A stretch of DNA of 64,000 bases from Gluconacetobacter johannae. GTDB lineage: Bacteria > Pseudomonadota > Alphaproteobacteria > Acetobacterales > Acetobacteraceae. The notes below the pieces were generated by a model that saw only the letters and a program-made list of their open reading frames with translations, did not search any database and was not told where the DNA came from. Below, one piece after another: positions 17,118 to 25,819 of this stretch. Each line of letters begins with the position of its first letter. Position 1 is the first letter of the stretch. The stretch lies in NCBI RefSeq assembly GCF_014174305.1, contig NZ_JABEQH010000016.1:1-64000 (forward strand). The letters run 5' to 3'. A program made the translations under genes and the position numbers.

Positions 17118-17780
17118 ATGAAAATTTCCACCCCCGTTTCGCTGGTGGCTGTCGCCGGCGTCGCGGCCGCAACGCTTGCCCTTGGCGTGAAATATTCCGG
17201 CAATCCCGTTTCCCCGGCTCCGGCCCGGGCATCCACCCATGTCGCCGCGCCGGCAGCACCCCCGGCCGCCACGGCGGCGCCTGCCGCCTCGCTGGCGCAG
17301 CTGTCCCAGTCTTCCGGGCAATGGGCCTATCGGTGCCTGTATGCCAAGGCGCCGACCAGCGGCCCGGTTCTGTGCACCGTCGAGCAGCGTCTGGTCGTGC
17401 AGAACGCGCAGAAGCAGGCCGTGCAGGCCGGTGGCGTGGTGTTCAGCCGGAGCCGGACCGCAGGGGCCGGCCTGTCAGCGGCCTATGAGCTGACGGTGCA
17501 GGCGCCCTTGCTGGTCTCGCTGGTCAGGCCGCCCACCATCGCCATTGATGACGGCGCGCCGGTGCCGCTGACATGGCAGGTCTGCGCCGCCAGCGGCTGC
17601 ATCGCCCGTCTGGCGACCCTTCCCGACGCATTTCTGTCGAACGCCCAGCACGGCAAGGTCGGGCATATCCAGATCGGCACGGTTCAGGGGGCAACGGTGA
17701 CGATCAACTTCGACCTCACCGGGCTCGATACCGCCGTGGGCACTCTTGATACGTGGGCACGCCGGCAAAGCCCGTCGTAG
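17118..17780 (+). CDS. Invasion-associated locus B (IalB) family protein
   Basis: The 220-residue product has an N-terminal membrane anchor or signal (SLVAVAGVAAATLALGV) and an Ala/Pro-rich linker. The IalB domain then runs from about residue 70: WAYRCLYAK, PVLCTVEQRLVVQ, TWQVCAASGCIARL and VTINFDLTGLDTAVGTLD. Four Cys residues are in the family positions. IalB proteins are periplasmic or envelope proteins of Alphaproteobacteria with a poorly known molecular role. It lies 53 bases after the autotransporter on the same strand, so it may help its envelope transit. That link is inference. A strong hairpin follows. Confidence 0.85.
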   Translation: MKISTPVSLVAVAGVAAATLALGVKYSGNPVSPAPARASTHVAAPAAPPAATAAPAASLAQLSQSSGQWAYRCLYAKAPTSGPVLCTVEQRLVVQNAQKQAVQAGGVVFSRSRTAGAGLSAAYELTVQAPLLVSLVRPPTIAIDDGAPVPLTWQVCAASGCIARLATLPDAFLSNAQHGKVGHIQIGTVQGATVTINFDLTGLDTAVGTLDTWARRQSPS

Positions 17781-17791
17781 CCCGACATCGC

Positions 17792-17823
17792 GACCGGCCC
17801 GCCCGTCGTCGGGCGGGCCGGTC
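17792..17823. terminator. Strong bidirectional terminator hairpin
   Basis: GACCGGCCCGCCCG at 17792-17805 and CGGGCGGGCCGGTC at 17810-17823 form a perfect 14-bp stem with loop TCGT. It lies between the convergent ialB-like and mlaC genes. Confidence 0.75.
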
Positions 17824-17829
17824 CGGCGT

Positions 17830-18456
17830 TCACTGCGCCCCGTGGGCCGCCACCTGATGGTCCATCGCATGCAGCAGCGCGTCGATGCTGCCGTTGTGGC
17901 GCGCGACGAAAGACGCGTAATCCTGCCGCTGCGTCAGGCGCAGGCTGGTGCCTTCGCCCACCACGTCCACCACCTTGGGCTGGCCGCTGGTGGTGCTGAC
18001 AATCCACTGGGTATTGGCCGACGGCTGCTCGGGGCGGTTGATGATCGTGTCCACCGCCTGGTCTCCGCCGGCCGGCGACGTGCCGGACACGGTGAAGGTC
18101 ACGCCGCGGTAATCGCCGATCTTGTCGGTGATGGAGTTGACCAGCACCTGATGGAACAGCGCCAGGTAGCGCGCCTGCTGCTCGGGCGTCGCGGCGCGCC
18201 AGTAGCGGCCCAGGCAGTAGCGGCCGATCTCGTCCATATCCACATGCGCCTGCAGCAGCGGCAGGATCGCGGCCTTCTTGTCGGCCAGCGTGCGGTCGGA
18301 ATTGACGATCGCGATAAGCTGCCGGCCGAAATCGGTGACGAAGGACCGGGCGCCGGCGGCCGCCGCGTCGGCGGCGCGGGCCGGGCGGACGGCGGGCAGG
18401 GCGAGGGCGCCGGCGACGAGACCCAGCACATGACGACGGGCAAGAACTGTCTTCAT
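17830..18456 (-). CDS. mlaC: MlaC/Ttg2D family phospholipid-binding protein
   Basis: The 208-residue protein has an export signal (RRHVLGLVAGALALPAVRPARA) with an RR pair that could use Tat or Sec. The MlaC/toluene-tolerance Ttg2D fold follows, with LPLLQAHVDMDEIGRYCLGRYWR, FHQVLVNSITDKIGDYRG and QWIVSTTSGQPKVVDVVGEG. MlaC ferries phospholipids across the periplasm between the MlaA outer-membrane complex and the MlaFEDB inner-membrane ABC system. The related HpnM of hopanoid clusters is an alternative name. It lies 14 bases downstream of mlaA on the same strand, so the two form an operon. No mlaFED genes are next to them. Confidence 0.9.
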   Translation of the reverse strand: MKTVLARRHVLGLVAGALALPAVRPARAADAAAAGARSFVTDFGRQLIAIVNSDRTLADKKAAILPLLQAHVDMDEIGRYCLGRYWRAATPEQQARYLALFHQVLVNSITDKIGDYRGVTFTVSGTSPAGGDQAVDTIINRPEQPSANTQWIVSTTSGQPKVVDVVGEGTSLRLTQRQDYASFVARHNGSIDALLHAMDHQVAAHGAQ

Positions 18457-18470
18457 CTCTGCGTCCCTTT

Positions 18471-19286
18471 TCAGTTGTACCAGTCGGGAACGGTGGCCCG
18501 ATGGTCGTTGCCGATGGCTTCGGCCTGCGCCTTGCGCTGCTGCTGGTAGGCGCTGCGGATGGTGGCGTAGGGGTCCAGCGCATCTTTCTGAAGCTGGTCC
18601 AGCGCGTCCAGATGGTCCGCGCGGCCATTAATCACGCCCATGATGTTATAGGCCCAGTTGAAGGTCAGCAGGCCATAGCCGCTGGGCACGTAGTTCCACG
18701 GCGACAGGCCGACGTCGATGCCGTAGCCCGCCCCGTCGCGGAACGACGACGGCCCCATCATCGGCAGGAACAGGTACGGGCCGGAGGGCACGCCCCATGT
18801 CGCCATCGTCAGGCCGGCGTCGTTGTCGTGGTGGGGGTAGCCCGCGTATTTCGCGACGTCGATCAGCCCGCCGACGCCCGCCACCATGTTGACGCACCAG
18901 CGCACGAAGGCGTCGCCGGCGCGCCGCGACTTGCCGGCCCCGACATCGTTGAAGAACACCACCGGCTCGTTCATCGTCTGGACCATGTTGCCCAGCGACT
19001 GGCGCACCCGGTAGGGCACCGCCCAGACATAGGCCTTGGCCACCGGACGCAGGGAATATTTATCCAGCGTCATGCTGATGTCGTACATCTTCCGGTTCAG
19101 GGATTCGTACGGATCGTTGGCCTCGCGGTATTCGGCCAGGGCCTCGGGGTCCTTGGGCGGCGGGGCGGCGCATCCGGCCACGGCCGTAACGCCCAGCCCG
19201 GCGGTGACCAGGGCGATCCGGCGCAGGCGGGCAACGAAAGCGGACGGCGGGGACGGCGGAATGTTCGATCCTGTCACAGCGCGCAT
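18471..19286 (-). CDS. mlaA: MlaA (VacJ) family outer-membrane lipoprotein
   Basis: I start this at ATG 19286, which places a lipobox (TAVAGC, acylated Cys near residue 39) at the end of a hydrophobic segment. The longer frame upstream lacks a signal. The 271-residue product shows the VacJ domain: NDPYESLNRKMYDISMTLDKY, YVWAVPYRVRQSLGNMVQTMNEP, GVPSGPYLFLPMMGPSSFRDGAG and YNIMGVINGRADHLDALDQL. MlaA removes misplaced phospholipids from the outer leaflet and hands them to MlaC, encoded just downstream. The 260-base gap to the divergent epimerase gene holds both promoters. Confidence 0.93.
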   Translation of the reverse strand: MRAVTGSNIPPSPPSAFVARLRRIALVTAGLGVTAVAGCAAPPPKDPEALAEYREANDPYESLNRKMYDISMTLDKYSLRPVAKAYVWAVPYRVRQSLGNMVQTMNEPVVFFNDVGAGKSRRAGDAFVRWCVNMVAGVGGLIDVAKYAGYPHHDNDAGLTMATWGVPSGPYLFLPMMGPSSFRDGAGYGIDVGLSPWNYVPSGYGLLTFNWAYNIMGVINGRADHLDALDQLQKDALDPYATIRSAYQQQRKAQAEAIGNDHRATVPDWYN

Positions 19287-19546
19287 ACTCGTTTCCGTTT
19301 CCCTTGTCTGCCGTTCCTGTTGCCTGACGCGGCAGGAGCCCGATGGATGGAGCGGAAACCGAAGGTGTGTCCGCTGGGTCTTCTCTAGCATGGGATGTCG
19401 GTTGTGCAATCCGCCCCGGTGCCCCCCAGCCCGCCGTTTCATGTCCCGTGCCTGCCCGGATGCAGGCCGGAGGCACGGATTTCGGCCCTTGCCTGCCAAC
19501 AGGGTCTGGTTCACTGTGACTGAAAATCCACAATAGAAGCTGGGAC

Positions 19547-20740
19547 ATGATGTTCAGGACACTCGCAATACGCCGCCTCTCCACATTGCTGCTGGCCGGT
19601 TCGGCCCTGGTCGCCGCCGCCCCGGCGGGCGCCGCGCCGGCCGCCCCCGTCGGCCTGACCCGCGCGTCGTTCGGCACCATGCCCGACGGCCAGCCGGTGG
19701 AAATCCTGACCCTGCGTAATGCCCATGGCGTCACTGTCCGCTTCATCACCTATGGCGGAATCATTACCGCAATCGAAACGCCGGACCGCACCGGGCATGT
19801 CGATGACATCGTCCTGGGCTTCCCCGACCTGCAGGGCTATGTCGTGGACAGCGCGCAGGGCGGCCTGTTCTTCGGCGCGATGATCGGGCGCTACGCCAAC
19901 CGGATCGCCCGCGGCGCCTTCACCCTGGACGGGCAGACCTATCACGTTCCCGTGACCGCGCCCCCGAACGCGCTGCACGGCGGCACCAAGGGCTTCGACA
20001 AGCAGCTATGGCATGTGGACGGCACGGCCTCCGACGCCCATTCCGCCAGCGCCACCCTGTCGATGACCAGCCCGGACGGCGACCAGGGCTTCCCCGGCAC
20101 GCTGAAGGTCGCCGTGACCTACACGCTGGACGATCGCGACCAGCTCAGCCTGCATTACACGGCCACGACCGACCGGCCGACGGTGCTCAACCTGACCAAC
20201 CACAGCTACTTCAACCTGGGCGGCGAGGGGTCGGGCTCGGTCGAAAACCAGATCCTGCAGATCAACGCCGACCGCTACACCCCCACCGACCCGACCTCGA
20301 TCCCCACCGGGGAGCTGGCGCCGGTCGCGGGCACGCCGCTCGACTTCCGCAAGCCCACGCGCGTGGGCGCGCATCTGCGCGATTCGTATCCGCAGCTGAT
20401 GTTCGCGCGCGGCTATGACCAGAACTGGGTGGTCAACGGCCCCTCGGGCGGGGCGCCCCGCCTGGCCGCCCACATCCTCGACCCGAAGACGGGCCGCACG
20501 ATGGAGGTCCTGACCTCGCAGCCCGGCCTGCAGGTCTATACCTCCAACTCGCTGACCGGGGCCTATGCCGGGGTGTCGCACCGCGCCTATCGCCAGACCG
20601 ACGCCATCGCCTTCGAGGCCGAGCATTACCCTGATTCGCCCAACCACCCGTCCTTCCCCACCACCACCCTCAATCCGGGGCAGACCTTCGATTACACGAC
20701 GGTCTTCCACTTCGGCGTGCAGGCCGGGACGCCGCGCTGA
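19547..20740 (+). CDS. galM: Aldose 1-epimerase (mutarotase), exported
   Basis: The enzyme interconverts alpha and beta anomers of aldohexoses. The 397-residue protein has a signal peptide ([21 protein letters not shown]), so it works in the periplasm, unlike the cytoplasmic GalM of enterics. Family motifs are in place: FITYGGIITAIETPDR, GRYANRIARG, NALHGGTKGFDK with the catalytic His, LNLTNHSYFNLGGEGSG with the second His, and AFEAEHYPDSPNHPSFP with the catalytic Glu. Periplasmic sugar chemistry fits an acetic acid bacterium that oxidises sugars with periplasmic dehydrogenases. The MOSC gene starts 3 bases after the stop. Confidence 0.94.
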   Translation: MMFRTLAIRRLSTLLLAGSALVAAAPAGAAPAAPVGLTRASFGTMPDGQPVEILTLRNAHGVTVRFITYGGIITAIETPDRTGHVDDIVLGFPDLQGYVVDSAQGGLFFGAMIGRYANRIARGAFTLDGQTYHVPVTAPPNALHGGTKGFDKQLWHVDGTASDAHSASATLSMTSPDGDQGFPGTLKVAVTYTLDDRDQLSLHYTATTDRPTVLNLTNHSYFNLGGEGSGSVENQILQINADRYTPTDPTSIPTGELAPVAGTPLDFRKPTRVGAHLRDSYPQLMFARGYDQNWVVNGPSGGAPRLAAHILDPKTGRTMEVLTSQPGLQVYTSNSLTGAYAGVSHRAYRQTDAIAFEAEHYPDSPNHPSFPTTTLNPGQTFDYTTVFHFGVQAGTPR

Positions 20741-20743
20741 CGC

Positions 20744-21583
20744 ATGGCGGACCAGGGCCTTCGCGTCACGGCACTGCATGTCTATCCGGTCAAGTCCCTG
20801 GGCATGGTCCCCGTGGCCCAGGGCTGGCTGGGGCCGTGCGGGCTGGATGACGACCGGCGCTGGCTGGTCGTCGACCCCGACGGCGGGTTCCTGACCCAGC
20901 GGCAGATCGCCCGCATGGCCCTGGTCGCGGTGGGGCGGCAGCCGGGCGGGCTGACGCTGGCGCTGCCGGGCCAGGGCACGCTGGCGGTGGACGTCCCGCC
21001 CGCCGACGCCGCGCGCCGGCCCGTGCGCGTCTGGCGCGACACGGTGCCGGCCGTCGATGCCGGCCCGGCTGCGGCCGGCTGGCTCTCGGCCGCGCTGGGC
21101 CGCCCCTGCCGGCTGGTCTATCTGCACGACACCGATGCCCGGCCGGCCGATCCGGCCTATGCCCCGCCCGGCGCCACCGTGGGGTTCGCCGACGGATTCG
21201 CCGCCCTGCTCGCCACCCTGGAATCGCTGGCGGCGCTGAACGACGCGTTGCCCGCCCCGGTGCCGATGGACCGCTTCCGCCCCAATATCGTGGTCTCCGG
21301 CGCCCCCGCCTGGGCCGAGGACGAATGGCGGCTGGTCGCGGTCGGGCAGGCGGTGCTGCGTATCGTCAAGCCGTGCTCGCGCTGCGTCGTGACCACCATC
21401 GACCAGCAGACTGCCCGGATCCCCGACCCGGGCGAACCGTTGCAGACCCTGTCCCGCACCCGCCGGACCAGGGGCGGCGTGATGTTCGGCCAGAACACCG
21501 CCATCATCCGCCCCGGCCGCATCGCGGTGGGCGACCCCGTCACGGTGCTGGAACGCGGCCCGTCGAACCTGCTGCCGGTATAA
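20744..21583 (+). CDS. MOSC domain protein (YcbX-like)
   Basis: The 279-residue protein has the N-terminal beta-barrel domain (LRVTALHVYPVKSLGMV, GLDDDRRWLVVDPDGGFLTQRQ) and a C-terminal MOSC domain (DRFRPNIVVSGAPAWAEDEWR, VKPCSRCVVTTIDQQT, GGVMFGQNTAII). The Cys in KPCSRC is the molybdenum-cofactor ligand position in YcbX and mARC proteins. These act in reduction of N-hydroxylated compounds with a reductase partner, or as sulfur carriers. No N-terminal 2Fe-2S domain is fused here. It is probably co-transcribed with the epimerase, although no functional link is evident. Confidence 0.9.
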   Translation: MADQGLRVTALHVYPVKSLGMVPVAQGWLGPCGLDDDRRWLVVDPDGGFLTQRQIARMALVAVGRQPGGLTLALPGQGTLAVDVPPADAARRPVRVWRDTVPAVDAGPAAAGWLSAALGRPCRLVYLHDTDARPADPAYAPPGATVGFADGFAALLATLESLAALNDALPAPVPMDRFRPNIVVSGAPAWAEDEWRLVAVGQAVLRIVKPCSRCVVTTIDQQTARIPDPGEPLQTLSRTRRTRGGVMFGQNTAIIRPGRIAVGDPVTVLERGPSNLLPV

Positions 21584-21639
21584 AAGGACGGCCCGGCGAT
21601 GCGAATGGAAGCTCCTCGCCCAACTTAAGCGTGTCCGTA

Positions 21640-22053
21640 TCAGGGCCTTGCCATCTTGCGCGGTCGGCCGCCCTTCAGGCCATTGGCCCGGGCGGCGGCC
21701 TGCTTGGCAGCCGAGCGGGATTGGCCGCCTTTGCCCCCCATCTGAGCCGCCATCCAGGACCGACTACCGAAATGTCCTTGCAACAGCCCCGGAACTGACA
21801 GATCGGCGTCGAGCTGGGGCCAGTGCAAGCCAAGGCCGGATGGGGATATTTCAATCTCGGACAGCGCATCGGGCGTGGCATTGTCCAGCCCCTGGGCCAG
21901 ATGGGTCGGGAACGTCACATGCACGCCCGTATTCAGCGCGACCACGACCCGATGGGCACGTCGGTCGTAACGGGCCTTGATAGCATAACCGGCTTGGCGC
22001 GCCTCTTCGCCCTGCTTTTCAGCCTGGGCAAACTGTTCCTCAGTAATGGCCAT
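21640..22053 (-). CDS. DUF2442 family protein (partner of DUF4160)
   Basis: The 137-residue protein has an N-terminal part with KARYDRRAHRVVVALNTGVHVTFP and a central SEIEISPSGLGLHWPQLDADLSVPGLLQGHFG, the typical DUF2442 signature. Its C-terminus is basic and Gly-rich (GGKGGQSRSAAKQAAARANGLKGGRPRK), which could bind DNA or RNA. It overlaps the upstream DUF4160 gene by 14 bases. The order DUF4160 then DUF2442 is a common two-gene unit in bacteria and is often listed as toxin-antitoxin-like. Function is not established, and I infer only that the two act together. Confidence 0.82.
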   Translation of the reverse strand: MAITEEQFAQAEKQGEEARQAGYAIKARYDRRAHRVVVALNTGVHVTFPTHLAQGLDNATPDALSEIEISPSGLGLHWPQLDADLSVPGLLQGHFGSRSWMAAQMGGKGGQSRSAAKQAAARANGLKGGRPRKMARP

Positions 22054-22288
22054 GGATGGTCCTCCAGTGCTGACACAGTGTCGTCAGAAGCGAGGTCAGT
22101 TCCTCGTCGATCCTCGCGACTTCGGCCCGTCTAAACCCGAAGGTTTCCCGCAACTCCGGCGGGCCATCCGGACAGTGCAGGATAAAAATCGCCTCCCCAC
22201 CGTTGCCGCGTACATGGACATGGGCCGGTCTATGGTCGTTGGGGTAGATGACGACACTCAGGCCATCGAAACGGTGCAGGGTCGGCAT
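22040..22288 (-). CDS. DUF4160 family protein
   Basis: The 82-residue protein begins MPTLHRFDGLSVVIYPNDHRPAHVHVRG, the hallmark of DUF4160 (a YxxDHxPxHVH motif). It continues with EAIFILHCPDGPPELRETFGF and AEVARIDEELTSLLTTLCQHW. The HxHVH cluster could bind a metal, but no activity is known. It is translationally coupled to the DUF2442 gene, whose start lies inside its end. Confidence 0.85.
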   Translation of the reverse strand: MPTLHRFDGLSVVIYPNDHRPAHVHVRGNGGEAIFILHCPDGPPELRETFGFRRAEVARIDEELTSLLTTLCQHWRTIHGHY

Positions 22289-22537
22289 CTGCTGTCACAT
22301 ACCATAAATCCAAGCGTTTGGGTGAACCGAAAATCAGCGGCTGGAAGTTCTCTGCGGGCCGTCCTGCCCAAGCTGTCCGATAACATGGCGTCCACGGACA
22401 GGCCTGGCTTCATGCGCGGAATGCATTTCCGGTCCGCAGAATTATTGTACGAAATTCCGATTGTTACACCGCCGTCGAGCCTGCTGCGGTGGGTGAGCCA
22501 TTCCGGTTCCCATACCCCCAACTCGAAAGGTCTTCCG

Positions 22538-23248
22538 ATGACGGTCTCTACCCTTGCCGAGCGCCAGCCCGCTTTCTTGCCGAACCACCATTTTGGGGGG
22601 CCGGGGAATATCGGTAATCCGGCGCATCGCACGCTTTGGCTCTGCGGCATCGAATACGGCGAATCTCCCGATCAGCGTGGTTCGGAAAACGAAATCGCGG
22701 ATTATTCCGTCGCCATGCAGTGGCGCAATTGGACCTACAACCGCAATGCCTTCAAGCTGATTGCCGCCATTGAAGGGCAGGATGTCGCAACCGCCCAGGC
22801 CTATGCCGGGGAGAAGAAAATCTTCGAGAGCAACACGAGCGACTATTTCCAGACCAACCTCTTTCCCGAGGAATGCCGCAACCTGGAGACTTGGTCGCAG
22901 GATGCCCAGCTACGGACAGGCTTCAAGGACAAGCAGGATTATCTCGCCCGCATCCGCTCCACCTGTTTCCGTCAGATGCATGAACAGGTGCTCCATCATC
23001 AGCCCCGCCTGTTCATTGGCGTCGGCCTGACGCACGCAGAGGATTTTTGCCAGGTCGTCCTGGGAAGGGACGTCACGCTGGAGCGGCACGCCTTTAGCGT
23101 CAACGGCCACCCCAAGACGATCCTGCTGCATCCCGGCCCCATTCCGTTTGCCGTCGTGCCGCACCTGTCCGCCCGAAGTGGCCTTAACAGTAACGAAGCC
23201 CTGGCGACGGCAGGTCGGCTTATTCGGGACATGATCCAGAAGTCCTGA
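22538..23248 (+). CDS. Unknown protein, faintly uracil-DNA-glycosylase-like
   Basis: The gene is read from ATG 22538 (236 residues); the frame is open further upstream but without coding character. The sequence is rich in aromatic and polar residues and has no signal peptide. Two stretches loosely recall the UDG fold: an N-terminal strand TLWLCGIEYGESP and a C-terminal LLHPGPIPFAVVPHLSARSGL that sits like the HPSPLS motif. Between them is RLFIGVGLTHAEDF. This resemblance is weak and is inference. The gene stands alone beside the DUF4160/DUF2442 pair, with 250 bases of divergent intergenic DNA between them. Confidence 0.6.
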   Translation: MTVSTLAERQPAFLPNHHFGGPGNIGNPAHRTLWLCGIEYGESPDQRGSENEIADYSVAMQWRNWTYNRNAFKLIAAIEGQDVATAQAYAGEKKIFESNTSDYFQTNLFPEECRNLETWSQDAQLRTGFKDKQDYLARIRSTCFRQMHEQVLHHQPRLFIGVGLTHAEDFCQVVLGRDVTLERHAFSVNGHPKTILLHPGPIPFAVVPHLSARSGLNSNEALATAGRLIRDMIQKS

Positions 23249-23300
23249 CCCTGGCCTGACGGCGCCTGGCAGAGGAAGGCCGGGCGCTGTGCCCGGACCC

Positions 23301-23322
23301 GGCAAGGGCCCAGGCCCTTGCC
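23301..23322. terminator. Hairpin (module d) between convergent genes
   Basis: GGCAAGGGCC at 23301-23310 and GGCCCTTGCC at 23313-23322 form a perfect 10-bp stem. Next to it, CCGGGC and GCCCGG form a smaller hairpin around 23280-23296. Both lie between the unknown gene and the convergent TonB receptor. The stem is nearly the same as 44981-45002. Confidence 0.6.
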
Positions 23323-23351
23323 TTCGCACCCCCGGCGTGGTGCCGCCGTGC

Positions 23352-25715
23352 TTAGAACCGCCCCGTCAGCGTCACGAAGAACTGGCGCGGCGCGACCGGA
23401 TAGGCCGTGAACTGCTTCGAGGCGTTCGTCGCCAGGATGGTCGACCAGTTCCGCGTGTTGGTCAGGTTCGTGACGTTGAACTGGATGCTCCCCTCGCGCA
23501 GCACCGGCAGATGATGGAAGGTATAGCCGCCGTTGAAGCCGAACAGCACCATCGGCGACACCGACAGGTCGTTCAGATAGGTGGCATAGCGGCGGCCGAT
23601 ATAATCGCCGGTGATCTGCGCGAACAGATTGTGGTCGGTATAGGCGAAGATGAACTTGTTCATCCAGTCCGGCACCGCCACGACATTCTTCCCCGCCGTC
23701 GCGACCACCGCGGTGCCCGACAGGTAATTGTTGTCGTAGGTCGATTTATTGTATGACACCGCGTCATACAGCGACAGATGATGCGTGAAATGCAGCGTGA
23801 ATTCCGCATCGGCGCCATTCGTCGTCACGCCGCCCACGTTTTCCAGCAGCGACGCCGCACCCGTCAGGCTGGTGATCTGCGGCGACGAACTGACCGTCAG
23901 CAGGCGGTTGGAAAAATCGACGTGGTAATAGGACAATTGCCCGTCGATGCCCACCAGCGGCCCGGCCGCCAGCGGGTGGTTGAACCGCCACCCGGCCTCG
24001 TAGGTCCATGAGGTCTCGGGCTTGCCGGTCTGGCGGAAATTCTCGAACCCCGCCTGGCTGGGGATGCCCCACGGCGTCGCGTAGCCATAGCCCAGAGCCT
24101 GGTAGCCGCGCATGTTCTTCTGGATATTGGCGAAGAACTGGTCATGCGCCGACAGGCGCCACGTCGCGCCGAAGCCGGGCAGGAACGCATCCACGGCGTC
24201 GATCTGCCCGCCCGCCGCGGTGGTCGAGCCGGCCGGCGACAGCGACGCCGGCAGTCCGGGCACCGTCAGGCGGCCGTTGGTGTATTGCAGGCTGGATTTG
24301 AACCCCGCCTGCAGGGTCAGGTCCCGGGTCACATGCCACCGGTCCTGGATATGGGTCTGGAACGTGTTCGTATGGAAATCGTTGCCGAACTGGTTAATCA
24401 GCGGGTCCGTCGGCCGGTCGTAGGGCGACAGCGGCGAGGTGGCCGAAAACGGATACCACCGCCGCTCGAAGGTGTTGACGTTCCGCTCGTACCATCCGCC
24501 GACCTCGAACTCGTGCTGCCCCAGCCGGTAATTCAGGTTCGAGATCACCCCCTCGCGGCTGATCGAATATTCCGTGGTCCGGTTGGTGAAACCCGACCCG
24601 CCGAACAGGCTGCGGATGTCGCTGTCCGGATAATAGGCCGTCAGGATCTTGGAAATTCCGGATGCGCCGATCGGCGTGGTCACCACGCCCGCCGACGCGT
24701 CGCGGTGGCCGTAGGCCGTCGTCGTCCAGGTCAGCGCGTCGGAAAACCGATGTTCGTCGCGGACATAGCCGATGAAATCCTGGCGCAGCGCCGTGCTGGC
24801 ATAGTCGCGGAAATTCAGGCCCGCCGCCTTCGGGGGCGCCCCCGTCTTGTCCAGATAGGCCATCGCCTGCCCCAGCTCGGGGTAGAAGGACGGGCGCGTA
24901 TAGACGTTCGACGGCAGCACCACCGCGTCTTCGTTGCCCTCGGCCTTGTCCATCCAGCTGAAATAGAAGGTGATCCGATCTTTCCTGCCATCATGCAGGA
25001 ATTTCACGTTCACCTGCTGGCCGCCCTGGTGCTCGTGATAATCCCACGCGCGCGCGTCCTGCCGCAGGAAGCTGATATAGGCCCGGTTGTTTCCGCCGAA
25101 CGTGCCGGTATCGAACCGCCCGAAGGTGCGGAACGCCGCGTAGCTTCCGAAACTCTGCGACACGCGGCCGCCGCGCGTCGTGCTGGGGTCGCTCGACACG
25201 GTCTGGATCGTCCCGCCCAGATTGCTGGTCGACGCCGTCCCCAGGTCGCCCGCCCCGGCCGACAGCGACACACGCGCGACGTTCTCGCTCGAAATCATCC
25301 GCTGCGGCGACAGGCCGTTGTAATTGTTATAGGTCTGGTCGCCCAGCGGTATGCCATCCATCGTGAAGCCAAGCTGGCTCTGGGCAAAGCCGTGGATATA
25401 CAGCGCGGCGTTCTGCTCGGTCGAACCCCAGGGGTCGGCGGTGGTGTAGATGACGCCCGGCAGCACCTCCAGCGCCTGGATGGGCGACGTCCCGGGCAGG
25501 ATCTTCTGGATCAGCGCAGAGCCGACGCTCAGTTCCGAGCGCGTCCGCCGCTCGGTCACCACCACGTCCTCGCCCGCGTGCGGGGCGGGCGGGAGGGCCG
25601 CCTTCTTCGCCACGGGGGCATCGGCCTGCGCGGCGGCGGGGGGCGCCGCGCAGGCCATGCCGGAAAATCCGGAAAGGGCAGAGCAGAAAAGAAGAAAATG
25701 ATAATGATGTCGCAT
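23352..25715 (-). CDS. TonB-dependent outer-membrane receptor
   Basis: I start this at ATG 25715, which gives a clean signal peptide (HFLLFCSALSGFSGMACA) and 787 residues; a TTG further upstream is possible. A plug domain is visible from about residue 45 (EDVVVTERRTRSELSVGSALIQKILPG, ALEVLPGVIYTTADPW, LYIHGFAQSQLGFTMDGIPLGD). A 22-strand type barrel follows and ends in VTLTGRF with the terminal Phe. The N-terminal Glu-Asp-Val-Val-Val stretch fits a TonB box. Substrate is unknown: siderophores, vitamin B12 and sugars are all possible. It lies downstream of a phosphatase gene on the same strand, which hints at phosphate-ester or phytate-type substrates. Confidence 0.92.
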   Translation of the reverse strand: MRHHYHFLLFCSALSGFSGMACAAPPAAAQADAPVAKKAALPPAPHAGEDVVVTERRTRSELSVGSALIQKILPGTSPIQALEVLPGVIYTTADPWGSTEQNAALYIHGFAQSQLGFTMDGIPLGDQTYNNYNGLSPQRMISSENVARVSLSAGAGDLGTASTSNLGGTIQTVSSDPSTTRGGRVSQSFGSYAAFRTFGRFDTGTFGGNNRAYISFLRQDARAWDYHEHQGGQQVNVKFLHDGRKDRITFYFSWMDKAEGNEDAVVLPSNVYTRPSFYPELGQAMAYLDKTGAPPKAAGLNFRDYASTALRQDFIGYVRDEHRFSDALTWTTTAYGHRDASAGVVTTPIGASGISKILTAYYPDSDIRSLFGGSGFTNRTTEYSISREGVISNLNYRLGQHEFEVGGWYERNVNTFERRWYPFSATSPLSPYDRPTDPLINQFGNDFHTNTFQTHIQDRWHVTRDLTLQAGFKSSLQYTNGRLTVPGLPASLSPAGSTTAAGGQIDAVDAFLPGFGATWRLSAHDQFFANIQKNMRGYQALGYGYATPWGIPSQAGFENFRQTGKPETSWTYEAGWRFNHPLAAGPLVGIDGQLSYYHVDFSNRLLTVSSSPQITSLTGAASLLENVGGVTTNGADAEFTLHFTHHLSLYDAVSYNKSTYDNNYLSGTAVVATAGKNVVAVPDWMNKFIFAYTDHNLFAQITGDYIGRRYATYLNDLSVSPMVLFGFNGGYTFHHLPVLREGSIQFNVTNLTNTRNWSTILATNASKQFTAYPVAPRQFFVTLTGRF

Positions 25716-25819
25716 GATGGTAATGGCCCGATGAAAAAATCCATTGCCATCTAGCAACTTTGAGATCGCGAATTTGTGACAGTTTGGAGAAGATTCAAAC
25801 GTTTTCCGTATGGGACATA

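Noticed and set aside
25716-25819. Possible Pho box before the TonB receptor
   Set aside because: Only one CTGTCA half-site is visible without a properly spaced second half, so a PhoB claim is not supported.
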